Assembly: GCF_016907515.1 (NCBI RefSeq)
Contig: NZ_JAFBBY010000001.1
Location: 2,728,001 to 2,792,000 of the forward strand
DNA from: Nocardioides nitrophenolicus
Lineage (GTDB): Bacteria; Actinomycetota; Actinomycetes; Propionibacteriales; Nocardioidaceae
Direction of reading: 5' to 3'
Length of the DNA: 64,000 bases
How positions within the stretch are numbered: the first letter of the stretch is position 1; each line of letters begins with the position of its first letter. The notes under the pieces are model-generated. The model made no database searches. It saw nothing but the letters and a program-made list of their open reading frames with translations, and was not told where the DNA came from. This document shows, in pieces, positions 48,886-56,437 of this stretch. The position numbers and the translations under genes are program-made.

Positions 48886-49791
48886 ATGGCCGCCACGTCC
48901 ACCGAACAGCCGGCCCCGGCCCCCGCCCTGCGGGGGCCGGCGGCCCGGCCGGGCTCGCGCCTCCTGCACCGCTGGGTGTGGCTGCGGCTCTCGCTCCTGC
49001 TCTCCGGTCCGCTGGCCTGGATGCTGCTGGTCTACGTCGTCGCCCTCGCGGCGCTGCTGATCACGTCGCTGTGGTCGGTGGACAGCCTCAGCAGCCAGAT
49101 CGACCACGCCTGGACCCTCGACAACTTCCGCACCCTCCTCGAGAACGAGGTCTACCGGAAGGTCGCCTTCCGCACCGTCGCCGTCGCGCTCACGGTGACC
49201 GTCGTCGACGTGGCGATCGCGCTGCCGATCGCGTTCTACATGGCGAAGGTGGCCTCGCCCCGCGCCCGCCGGATGCTGGTGGTCGCGGTGCTCACCCCGC
49301 TGTGGGCCAGCTACCTGGTGAAGGTGTTCGCCTGGCGGGTGGTCCTCTCCGAGGGCGGCCTGGCCGACTGGACCCACCTCGGCTCGCCCGGCTACGGGCT
49401 GACCGCGGTGATCCTCACCCAGTCCTACATCTGGCTGCCCTATGTCATCCTGCCGATCTTCGCCGCGCTGGAGCGGGTCCCCGACTCGCTGCTCGAGGCG
49501 GCCGGCGACCTCGGCGCGCCGACCGGGATGGTGCTGCGCTCGATCGTGCTGCCGCTGCTCGTGCCCGGCATCGTCGCCGGCGCGATCTTCAGCTTCTCGC
49601 TCACCATGGGCGACTACATCACCGTCAACATCGTCGGCGGGGCCAACCAGATGCTCGGCAACCTGATCTTCATCAACGCCGGCGCGGCCAACAACCTGCC
49701 GCTCGCGGCGGCGATCGCGATGATCCCGATCGTGGTGATGCTGGTGCTGCTGACCGCGATCCGTCGTACCGGCGCCCTGGAGAACCTCTGA
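48886..49791 (+). CDS. potB: Polyamine ABC transporter permease (PotB type)
   Basis: This 301-residue permease has six helices and the EAA-loop DSLLEAAGDLGAPTGMVLRSIVLPLLVPGI. It pairs with the PotC protein to form the translocation path. ATG at 48886 lies three bases after the potD stop, and its own stop overlaps the potC start by one base (TGATG). Confidence 0.9.
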   Translation: MAATSTEQPAPAPALRGPAARPGSRLLHRWVWLRLSLLLSGPLAWMLLVYVVALAALLITSLWSVDSLSSQIDHAWTLDNFRTLLENEVYRKVAFRTVAVALTVTVVDVAIALPIAFYMAKVASPRARRMLVVAVLTPLWASYLVKVFAWRVVLSEGGLADWTHLGSPGYGLTAVILTQSYIWLPYVILPIFAALERVPDSLLEAAGDLGAPTGMVLRSIVLPLLVPGIVAGAIFSFSLTMGDYITVNIVGGANQMLGNLIFINAGAANNLPLAAAIAMIPIVVMLVLLTAIRRTGALENL

Positions 49792-50591
49792 TGACCCTGA
49801 GCCCGCACGCCCGCAAGCTGCTCGCCGTCCTCACCTTCGGCGTCCTGGCGCTGATCTACCTGCCGCTGCTGGTCGTCGTCGCCAACTCGGTCAACCCCAG
49901 CCAGGCGATGACCTGGCCGCCCGACGGCGTCACCTTCGAGTGGTGGCGCCGGGCCGCGCACAGCAGCGGCGCCCGGGAGGCGCTGGTGACCAGCCTGCAG
50001 GTGGCCGCGATCGCGACCCTGCTCGCGCTGCTGCTCGGCACCCTGCTCGCCCTCGCCCTGCAGCGCTACTCGTTCTTCGGCAAGAACTCGGTCAACCTGC
50101 TGGTCATCCTGCCGATCGCGCTGCCGGGCGTGGTCACGGGCATCGCGCTCAACAACGGCTTCCGGGGGATCCTCGGCGTCGACCTGTCGCTGTGGACCAT
50201 CGTGGTGGCGCACGCGACCTTCTGCATCGTCACCGTCTTCAACAACGTCCAGGCCCGGTTGCGGCGGATGGGGACCAGCCTCGAGGAGGCCTCCGCGGAC
50301 CTCGGGGCCGGCGTCCTCACCACCTTCCGGCTGGTCACCCTGCCGCAGCTCCGCTCGGCGCTTCTGGCCGGTGGCATGCTTGCCTTCGCACTGAGCTTCG
50401 ACGAGATCATCGTGACCACGTTCACGGCCGGCAACGGCGCGACCACCCTGCCCATCTGGATCCTCAACAACATGTTCCGCCCCAACCAGGCGCCGGTGGT
50501 CAACGTCGTCGCCGTCGTCCTGATCGTCTTCTCGATCCTCCCCGTCTGGCTCGCGCAGCGGCTGTCCTCCGACGTCGAGGCCGTCCGCTGA
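49791..50591 (+). CDS. potC: Polyamine ABC transporter permease (PotC type)
   Basis: This 266-residue permease has six helices and the EAA-loop TSLEEASADLGAGVLTTFRLVTLPQLRSALLAG, with AFALSFDEIIVTTFTAG just after, a PotC hallmark. It is coupled to potB and followed 45 bases later by the aldehyde dehydrogenase gene. Confidence 0.9.
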   Translation: MTLSPHARKLLAVLTFGVLALIYLPLLVVVANSVNPSQAMTWPPDGVTFEWWRRAAHSSGAREALVTSLQVAAIATLLALLLGTLLALALQRYSFFGKNSVNLLVILPIALPGVVTGIALNNGFRGILGVDLSLWTIVVAHATFCIVTVFNNVQARLRRMGTSLEEASADLGAGVLTTFRLVTLPQLRSALLAGGMLAFALSFDEIIVTTFTAGNGATTLPIWILNNMFRPNQAPVVNVVAVVLIVFSILPVWLAQRLSSDVEAVR

Positions 50592-50635
50592 CACCCTGAC
50601 CATCCCGTCCCGCTGCAATGAAGGAGCACCACCCC

Positions 50636-51982
50636 ATGACCGTCGAGTACGCCGTCCGCAATCCCGCGACCGGGGAGCTGGTCGAGACCTTCCCGACCGC
50701 CACCGACGCCGACATCGCTGCCGCGATCGACGCGGCCTCCGCGGCGTACGCCTCCTGGGGCCGCACCTCCGGGGTCGCCGAGCGCGCGGCCCTGATCCGC
50801 CGGGTGGCCGAGCTGCACCGCGAGCGCAGCGCCGAGCTGGCCGCCGCGATGGTCGAGGAGATGGGCAAGCCGCTGGAGGACGCCGAGGGCGAGGTCGACT
50901 TCTCCGCCGCGATCTACGAGTTCTACGCCGACAACGCCGAGCGCTTCCTCGCCGACGAGCCGATCGAGCTCGGCGAGGGCGAGGGCACCGCCGTGATCAG
51001 GCGGATGCCGGTCGGCGTCCTGCTCGGGATCATGCCGTGGAACTTCCCCGTCTACCAGATCGCCCGCTTCGCCGGCCCGAACCTGATCATCGGCAACACC
51101 ATCCTGCTCAAGCACGCGCCGCAGTGCCCGCGCTCGGCGGCGCTGCAGGAGCAGATCTTCAAGGACGCCGGCTTCCCCGAGGGCGCCTACGTCAACATCT
51201 ACGCCACCAACGAGCAGGTCGCCGACATCATCGCCGACCCGAGGGTCCAGGGCGTCTCCCTCACCGGCTCCGAGCGCGCCGGCGCCGCCGTGGCCGAGAT
51301 CGCCGGGCGCAACCTGAAGAAGGTCGTCCTCGAGCTCGGCGGCTCGGACCCGTTCATCGTGCTCTCCTCCGACGACCTCGACGCGACCGTCGACGCCGCC
51401 GTCTTCGCCCGGATGGACAACGCCGGCCAGGTCTGCAACGGCGGCAAGCGGTTCATCGTCGTCGACGACCTGTACGACGACTTCGTCGCCAAGTTCACCG
51501 AGAAGCTGCTCGCGGCCTCGGGCGGCTCCCCGCTGTCGTCGGTCACCGCTGCCGAGAACCTCGCGAAGCAGGTCGACCAGGCCGTCGCCGGCGGTGCGAG
51601 CCTGACCAGCGCGGGCGAGCGCGACGGGGCGTTCTACCCCAGCGGCGTGCTGTCGGGGATCACGACCGACAACCCGGCGTACCACCAGGAGCTGTTCGGC
51701 CCGGTGGCGATGGTGTTCCGCGCCTCCGACGAGGACGAGGCGGTCCGGATCGCCAATGACACGCCCTACGGCCTCGGCTCGTACGTCTACTCCACCGACG
51801 CCGCCCAGGCGCAGCGGGTCGCCGACCAGATCGACGCCGGCATGGTGTTCGTCAACGGCGTCGGCCTCGACGCGGCCGAGCTGCCCTTCGGCGGCATCAA
51901 GCGGTCCGGCTTCGGCCGTGAGCTGAGCCGCTACGGCATGGAGGAGTTCGTCAACAAGAAGCTGATCCGCACCGCCGGCTGA
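50636..51982 (+). CDS. Aldehyde dehydrogenase (aminobutyraldehyde/succinate semialdehyde type)
   Basis: This 448-residue NAD(P)-dependent enzyme oxidises an aldehyde to the acid. It shows the fold motif PWNFPVYQIARFAGPNLIIGNTILLKHA, the base Glu in VVLELGGSDP, and the nucleophile Cys in MDNAGQVCNGGKRFIV; ELFGPVAMVF and PFGGIKRSGFGRE follow. The CNGGKR tail after the Cys differs from the common C(I/V)AAKR. In this operon it should oxidise 4-aminobutanal or succinate semialdehyde from polyamine breakdown. ATG at 50636 follows AAGGAG by nine bases; ATG 50618 is upstream of that site. Confidence 0.88.
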   Translation: MTVEYAVRNPATGELVETFPTATDADIAAAIDAASAAYASWGRTSGVAERAALIRRVAELHRERSAELAAAMVEEMGKPLEDAEGEVDFSAAIYEFYADNAERFLADEPIELGEGEGTAVIRRMPVGVLLGIMPWNFPVYQIARFAGPNLIIGNTILLKHAPQCPRSAALQEQIFKDAGFPEGAYVNIYATNEQVADIIADPRVQGVSLTGSERAGAAVAEIAGRNLKKVVLELGGSDPFIVLSSDDLDATVDAAVFARMDNAGQVCNGGKRFIVVDDLYDDFVAKFTEKLLAASGGSPLSSVTAAENLAKQVDQAVAGGASLTSAGERDGAFYPSGVLSGITTDNPAYHQELFGPVAMVFRASDEDEAVRIANDTPYGLGSYVYSTDAAQAQRVADQIDAGMVFVNGVGLDAAELPFGGIKRSGFGRELSRYGMEEFVNKKLIRTAG

Positions 51983-52002
51983 TCGGGGGTTCAGGCTCCG
52001 CC

Positions 52003-52061
52003 ACGCATCTGACGGATGGGCTCCGGATCGGGCCGGTAGACAGCCCATTCGTCAGATGCGT
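52003..52061. terminator. Long hairpin between convergent ALDH and VOC genes
   Basis: ACGCATCTGACGGATGGGCT at 52003-52022 pairs with its near complement at 52042-52061 (20 bases, one mismatch). A likely bidirectional terminator, built like the stems at 26391 and 43600 but of different sequence. Confidence 0.65.
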
Positions 52062-52067
52062 CGGCGC

Positions 52068-52457
52068 TCAGCCCTCCTGCGGCGGGCACAGGCAGAACGG
52101 GTGGCCGTCGGGATCGAGCATCACCCGCCACGAGCCGCCGACCTCGGCCGCCGGCTGGGTCTCGGCGACGCTCGCCCCCAGGGAGCGGGCGTGCTCGGTC
52201 GCGGCCTCGAGGTCGGGCACCCGGAAGTCGAGGTGGAACTGCTGCGGGTGGGCCTGCCCCGGCCACTGCGGACGGGCGTAGTCCGCGACGGTCTGGAAGT
52301 TGAGGGTGGCGCCCAGCACGGCGGCCGACGCGTACCCGTACTCCGGGTAGTCGCCGGTCACCTCGCCCCCGGTCAGGTCGGCGTAGAAGCGGGCCAGCGC
52401 CGCGGCGTCGGCCGAGTCGATGGTGAACGCGATGAGCTCGGTGACGGGAGAGGTCAT
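52068..52457 (-). CDS. VOC family protein (glyoxalase fold)
   Basis: This 129-residue protein is one VOC module: ELIAFTIDSADAAALARFYADLTGGEV, LNFQTVADYARPQWPGQAHPQQFHLDFRVPDLEAATEHARSLGA and the closing VMLDPDGHPFCLCPP, the DPxGHxFC signature of the group. Substrate unknown. It is divergent from an AraC gene. Confidence 0.88.
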   Translation of the reverse strand: MTSPVTELIAFTIDSADAAALARFYADLTGGEVTGDYPEYGYASAAVLGATLNFQTVADYARPQWPGQAHPQQFHLDFRVPDLEAATEHARSLGASVAETQPAAEVGGSWRVMLDPDGHPFCLCPPQEG

Positions 52458-52507
52458 GGGTCCACGATGCCTGGCCGCTCCGACAGTGTCTTGAAAGAAT
52501 CCGACAC

Positions 52508-53344
52508 ATGCGCTGGACGCCCGACGGACCGCTCGACGTGGCCGAGCCCGCCCACCTGCGCGACGTCCGCGGCTACAGCCCGTCGCTGCGGCGCTATGCG
52601 CCCCCGCCGTCGCTCGCCGACGTGGTCCGCCGGTTCTGGGTGCCGGTCTGGTCGCTGCCGCCGGGGGAGAGCTCGGTGCAGCGGGTGCTTCAGTACCCGG
52701 TCTGCCAGGTGGTCGTCGGCCCGGACGGCGGCCAGCTGGTCGGCCCGCACGCCGGACTCGGCACCGAGGAGCTGCGCGGCGCCGGCTGGGTCGTGGGCGC
52801 GATGATGCAGCCGGCCGCGGGGCTGGCCCTGGCCGGCGGACCGGTCGCGGACCTGACCGACCGGCGCCGCCCGCTCTCCACGGTCGCGGGCATCGACGCG
52901 GCGGCCCTGGTCGCCGCGGTGCGCGCCGCGCTCGGGAGCGATCCCGCCGAGATCGCCCGCCAGCGGGAGGCGTGCGCGCTGGTGGCCGAGGCGCTCGACG
53001 TACTGGTCCCGGTCGACGACGAGGGCCGGCTGGTCAACGCGATCGTGGAGTACGTCGAGGGCGAGCGCGAGGTGCGGCGCGTGTCGCAGGTGTGCGAGAA
53101 GTTCGGTCTCGGCGAGCGCGCCCTGCAGCGGCTGACCCGGCGCCGGATCGGGCTCACCCCGAAGTGGCTGGTGCAGCGCCGCCGGCTGCACGACGCGGCC
53201 GACCTGCTCCGGGCCGGCACGCCGGTCGACCTGGCCCGGGTGGCCGCCGACCTGGGGTACGCCGACCAGGCCCACTTCACCCGCGACTTCCGCTCGGTCA
53301 CCGGGGTCACCCCGGGCGAGTTCAGCGCGGAGCCGGCGGGCTAG
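52508..53344 (+). CDS. AraC family transcriptional regulator
   Basis: This 278-residue regulator ends with the two AraC helix-turn-helices (VRRVSQVCEKFGLGERALQRLTRRRIGLTPKWLVQRRRLHDAADLLRAG, and VDLARVAADLGYADQAHFTRDFRSVTGVTPGEF). The N-terminal 170 residues form a DUF6597-like ligand domain (YAPPPSLADVVRRFWVPVWSLPPG). The pair GTGTC...GACAC lies in the promoter region before ATG 52508 and may be a weak self-operator. The divergent VOC gene is a possible target. Confidence 0.9.
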   Translation: MRWTPDGPLDVAEPAHLRDVRGYSPSLRRYAPPPSLADVVRRFWVPVWSLPPGESSVQRVLQYPVCQVVVGPDGGQLVGPHAGLGTEELRGAGWVVGAMMQPAAGLALAGGPVADLTDRRRPLSTVAGIDAAALVAAVRAALGSDPAEIARQREACALVAEALDVLVPVDDEGRLVNAIVEYVEGEREVRRVSQVCEKFGLGERALQRLTRRRIGLTPKWLVQRRRLHDAADLLRAGTPVDLARVAADLGYADQAHFTRDFRSVTGVTPGEFSAEPAG

Positions 53345-53841
53345 CAGTGGCCGGCGGGCTCGAGCCGCAGCTCGAGGAGCGGCAGCACCCGGCCCGGGAT
53401 CGAGCCGGACGGCGTCGCGCCGACCCGGACCGCGCCCTGCGCCAGGTAGAACGCCTCGGCGTTCGGGTCGGCGTCGATGGTCAGCCGGGTGAACCCGGCG
53501 GCCCGGGCCTCCGCGACCAGGTGGCGGGCCAGGGCGCCCCCGATGCCGCGGCCGATCGCGTCCGGGTCGACGAACATCATCCCGAGCACCCCCACCGGCG
53601 GCTCGCCCTCGAGGGTGCGGAAGCCGGCGATCCGGCCGTCGGGAAGCTCCGCGACGACCGTACGACGGGCGCCGAGCTCGTCCTCGCGCACCGTCAGCTC
53701 GTCGCGACAGGACTCGAGGAAGGCGGCGTCGTAGCCCCAGTGGCCCTTCGAGCGCAGCGCGAGCTCGGTCAGCGCGGCGGCCTCGCCGGGAGCGGCGGGG
53801 CGCAGGCGGGGCGGGTCCGGGTGCCGCGGTGGCGGGTTCAC
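53341..53841 (-). CDS. GNAT family N-acetyltransferase
   Basis: This 166-residue protein has the acetyl-CoA loop VDPDAIGRGIGGALARHLVAEARAAGFTRLTIDADPNAEAFYLAQGA and an N-terminal PRLRPAAPGEAAALTELALRSKGHWGYD. Substrate unknown. GTG at 53841 overlaps the stop of the second GNAT gene (GTGA), so the two are coupled. Stop codon overlaps convergent araC end by four bases. Confidence 0.85.
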   Translation of the reverse strand: MNPPPRHPDPPRLRPAAPGEAAALTELALRSKGHWGYDAAFLESCRDELTVREDELGARRTVVAELPDGRIAGFRTLEGEPPVGVLGMMFVDPDAIGRGIGGALARHLVAEARAAGFTRLTIDADPNAEAFYLAQGAVRVGATPSGSIPGRVLPLLELRLEPAGHC

Positions 53842-54305
53842 GCGAGCTCCTGGACGTAGCAGAGCATCCGGTAGTCGGCGCCGGGCTCGATGTTCGTGAA
53901 CCCGTGCCGCTCGTAGAACCGCCGGGTGTCGACGTCGACCTCGTCGACGTTGATGTGCATCTCGATCGCGCCGCGGTCGCGGACCTCGCTGAGCGCGCGG
54001 GTGATCAGCGCGGTGCCGACGCCCTGGTCGCGCAGGCTCGGCAGGACGTACAGCTCCTCGAGCTGGGCGAGCGGGCCGTCGCCGTACGGCGTGGGGCGCA
54101 GGGTGAGGTAGCCGAACCCGGTGGGGGCGGCGGTCGCCGGGTCCTCGGCCAGGACGACGAGCACGTCGGTGCGCGCCAGCAGCGCGGTGAACCGGTCGCC
54201 GAGGTCGGCGGCGCTCGGCGTGGGCGCCTCGAACTCGGTGTTGAAGTCGAAGAGCAGGCCGCCGACGACGAAGGCGTCGGCGGGGGTGGCGAGTCGGACG
54301 GTCAT
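53838..54305 (-). CDS. GNAT family N-acetyltransferase
   Basis: This 155-residue protein shows VRLATPADAFVVGGLLFDFNTEFEAPTPSA, then ELYVLPSLRDQGVGTALITRALSEVRDRGAIEMHINVDEVDVDTRRFYERHGFTNIE, the standard acetyl-CoA loop (Q/R-x-x-G-x-G) and C-terminal tail. Substrate unknown. ATG at 54305 overlaps the TetR stop (ATGA), which sets the start. Confidence 0.88.
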   Translation of the reverse strand: MTVRLATPADAFVVGGLLFDFNTEFEAPTPSAADLGDRFTALLARTDVLVVLAEDPATAAPTGFGYLTLRPTPYGDGPLAQLEELYVLPSLRDQGVGTALITRALSEVRDRGAIEMHINVDEVDVDTRRFYERHGFTNIEPGADYRMLCYVQELA

Positions 54306-54910
54306 GGGAGCCATGCCCCGATCATCGCGCGCGCGGCCGCGGTCAGCCGCTCGGCGCTGAACCGCTCGGGCTCGGCGAGCGCGAGCTGGCCGAAGTGCTC
54401 GAGCAGCGCGAGCACCGCGTGGGCGAGCACCTCGGCGTCCGCACCCGGGAGGACCGCCGTGACCATCAGCGCGATCGTCGCCTGGACCCGGGAGCGATCG
54501 CCCTCGATCCGCTCCCGGACGAGATCGGGCACGTTCGCCGGCGACTGCAGGATCGCGCGCCAGGTGACGGGATCGGCCAGCACCATCGCGTGCAGGGCCG
54601 GCACCGCGCGCTCGACGATGTCGACCGGCGGACTGGTCAGCGCGGTGAGGGGGAGCGCCGCGTAGAGCTGGGTGAGCGCCCGCTGCTGCTGGCGGTCGAG
54701 CAGCGCGGTCAGCAGCGGGCCCAGGCCGTCGTAGGCGCCGTACACCACCGGGCGGGTCACCCCGGCCTCCCGCGCGATCGCGTCGATCGAGACGCCGTCG
54801 TACCCGTCGCGGTCGATGATCGTGAGCGCGGCGTCGAGGAGCTGCTCGCGGCGCTCGGCCATCGGCACCCGGGCGGCGTACGGGCGACGCTTGCGGGCCG
54901 GATCGGACAT
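54302..54910 (-). CDS. TetR family transcriptional regulator
   Basis: This 202-residue regulator has a basic N-terminus (ARKRRPYAARVPMAERREQLLDAALTIIDRDGYDGVSIDAIAREAGVTRPVVYGAYDG). The C-terminal domain shows HAMVLADPVTWRAIL and lacks a recognisable ligand signature. It heads a three-gene unit with two GNAT genes and is divergent from the MpaB oxygenase, its likely target. Confidence 0.9.
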   Translation of the reverse strand: MSDPARKRRPYAARVPMAERREQLLDAALTIIDRDGYDGVSIDAIAREAGVTRPVVYGAYDGLGPLLTALLDRQQQRALTQLYAALPLTALTSPPVDIVERAVPALHAMVLADPVTWRAILQSPANVPDLVRERIEGDRSRVQATIALMVTAVLPGADAEVLAHAVLALLEHFGQLALAEPERFSAERLTAAARAMIGAWLP

Positions 54911-54935
54911 GGGAGCCACTCTAGGGTTCCATTTA

Positions 54936-54949
54936 CTACAGTTGTGTAG
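54936..54949. promoter_or_regulatory. TetR-type operator between tetR and mpaB genes
   Basis: CTACAGTTGTGTAG has perfect five-base arms around GTTG, in an AT-rich stretch 26 bases upstream of the tetR start and 12 bases upstream of the MpaB start. Probable site of the divergent TetR. Confidence 0.55.
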
Positions 54950-54961
54950 CATTCTGGGCAC

Positions 54962-56023
54962 ATGGCGATCCTCAAGTGCACCCGCGAGCTCACGCCGGCC
55001 GAGGACTACGGCTTCTTCGGGCCCGGGTCGGTGACCTGGAAGGTCTGGTCGTACCCGACCTCGTTGACCATCGGCTTCAGCCGGGCGGTCGTCGTCGAGG
55101 AGCTGGACCCCAACCTGGTGGCGTCCGTGGACCACACCCAGGACATCTATCGGCGGCCGAAGACCCGCTACGACCGCACCATCCACTACTTCGCCCTGGT
55201 CGCCTTCGGTGACAGCCGCACGACCGCCCACGCCGCCGACGTACTGGTCAAGGTGCACAGCAAGGCGATCGGCACCGAGCCCTACGGCGGCGGTCGCTAC
55301 GACGCCAACGACCCCGACTCGCAGCTGTGGATCCTGGTCACCGGGTGGCACTCGGTGCTCAAGGCGTACGAGATGTACGGTCCCGGCCGGCTGTCGGAGG
55401 CCGAGGAGGCGCAGTACTGGGCGGAGTGCGCCCGGGCAGCGGAGCTGCAGACCTGCTCGCCCGACGACGTGCCGCGCTCGCGCGCCGAGCTGCACGCCTA
55501 CTACGAGCGGATGCGGCCGGTCATGTCCGGCTCGCCGATCGCCCGGCGCGCGATGGCGCACCTGATGGACGTCGGGCAGCTGGTCGAGGTGCCCTGGCCG
55601 CTCCGCCCGGCGCAGTGGCTCGTCGCGCTCTTCTTCCGGGCGGGGGTGATCGCGACCCTGCCGCACTGGATGCGGGAGCTGGGCGGCGTGACCCAGCCGC
55701 GGGTCATGGACGTCGTCGCGCGACCCGTGCTGCGCGCCACCTTCGCCGCGCTGTCGGTGAGCAGGCGGCTGCAGCTGCGGATCCTGGCGCTGCTGTCCCC
55801 CAGCACGGTCCCGGTGGTCGCGCCGGTCCTGCTCGGCGTGCCGCCGGTGACCCCGGAGCTGCTGACGCCGACGCAGGCCCAGGCCCGCTACGGGTACGAC
55901 CGGCCCGCCGAGGCGCACCTCGCCTGGCGCGCTCAGCAGCACGCCAAGGTCTTCGGTCGCGGCGAGGCGCCCAGCGACGCCGGCCTGGTCGAGTCGGAGG
56001 CCGTGTTGGGGCGCCTCGGCTGA
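54962..56023 (+). CDS. MpaB-family (DUF2236) oxygenase
   Basis: This 353-residue protein shares DUF2236/MpaB motifs: FSRAVVVEELDPNLVASVDHTQDIYRRPKTRYDRTIHYFALVAFGDSRTTAHAADVLVKVHSKAIG (the Arg-His and VHxxxxG region), YDANDPDSQLWILVTGWHSVLKAYEMYG, and a C-terminal helical half. The family contains heme-dependent latex-cleaving and mycophenolate-type oxygenases; substrate here is unknown. It is divergent from a TetR gene with a shared operator. Confidence 0.82.
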   Translation: MAILKCTRELTPAEDYGFFGPGSVTWKVWSYPTSLTIGFSRAVVVEELDPNLVASVDHTQDIYRRPKTRYDRTIHYFALVAFGDSRTTAHAADVLVKVHSKAIGTEPYGGGRYDANDPDSQLWILVTGWHSVLKAYEMYGPGRLSEAEEAQYWAECARAAELQTCSPDDVPRSRAELHAYYERMRPVMSGSPIARRAMAHLMDVGQLVEVPWPLRPAQWLVALFFRAGVIATLPHWMRELGGVTQPRVMDVVARPVLRATFAALSVSRRLQLRILALLSPSTVPVVAPVLLGVPPVTPELLTPTQAQARYGYDRPAEAHLAWRAQQHAKVFGRGEAPSDAGLVESEAVLGRLG

Positions 56024-56072
56024 GCCGGGACTGCCAAAGTGAGCCCCTACGCGTCGTACCGAAGGAGAACCC

Positions 56073-56363
56073 GTGGGCCTGAACCCCGTCGCTGACGTCC
56101 TCAAGCGCGCCGACAAGGTGCTGAAGAGCGCGGAGACCGCGCTCGGCAATGTCGACACCACGCTGGGCACCGTCGGCACCACGCTCGCCGACGTCGACGG
56201 CAAGCTGACCACCGTCGACACCACCCTGGCCGAGACCCGGGTGGTGCTGGGCGAGGTGCAGGGCCTGCTCGGCGACCTGAACGACAAGCTCGTCCTGCTC
56301 GACGAGGTCCCCGAGCTCACGACCAAGCTGGACGCCGTCCTGGCCGCGCTGCAGAAGGGCTGA
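56073..56363 (+). CDS. Small heptad-repeat (coiled-coil) protein, 96 aa
   Basis: This acidic 96-residue protein is entirely helical by look, with no membrane segment. It has repeating TTLGTV, TTLADV, TTVDTTL units at close to heptad spacing (residues 20-60), which predict a long amphipathic coiled coil. GTG at 56073 follows GAAGGAGAAC, the same ribosome-binding leader that precedes the ABC ATPase at 57553. Family not recognised; a phasin-like or apolipoprotein-like surface role is possible but unproven. It sits between mpaB and the ABC operon. Confidence 0.6.
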   Translation: MGLNPVADVLKRADKVLKSAETALGNVDTTLGTVGTTLADVDGKLTTVDTTLAETRVVLGEVQGLLGDLNDKLVLLDEVPELTTKLDAVLAALQKG

Positions 56364-56374
56364 GCCGCCGCTTC

Positions 56375-56402
56375 TTGTTTGTAGACACCATGTCGCTATG
56401 AT
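56375..56402 (+). promoter_or_regulatory. Promoter of the ABC exporter operon
   Basis: TTGTTT (56375-56380) and TATGAT (56397-56402) are separated by 16 bases. The -10 falls inside the large palindrome at 56384-56416, so a bound repressor should occlude it. Confidence 0.6.
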
Positions 56403-56416
56403 GTCGACATGGTGTC
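56384..56416. promoter_or_regulatory. Large TetR-type palindrome on the ABC exporter promoter
   Basis: GACACCATGTCG at 56384-56395 and CGACATGGTGTC at 56405-56416 are perfect 12-base arms around a nine-base spacer that holds most of the -10. An inner palindrome ATGTCGACAT overlaps the right arm. The TetR gene at the end of this operon (58308) is the natural candidate to bind here. Confidence 0.65.
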
Positions 56417-56437
56417 GCCAAGCAGGGAGTGGTCGAG

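Noticed and set aside
52486..52507. GTGTC-N12-GACAC repeat before the AraC gene
   Set aside because: The arms are five bases with a long spacer; could occur by chance. Mentioned only with the gene.
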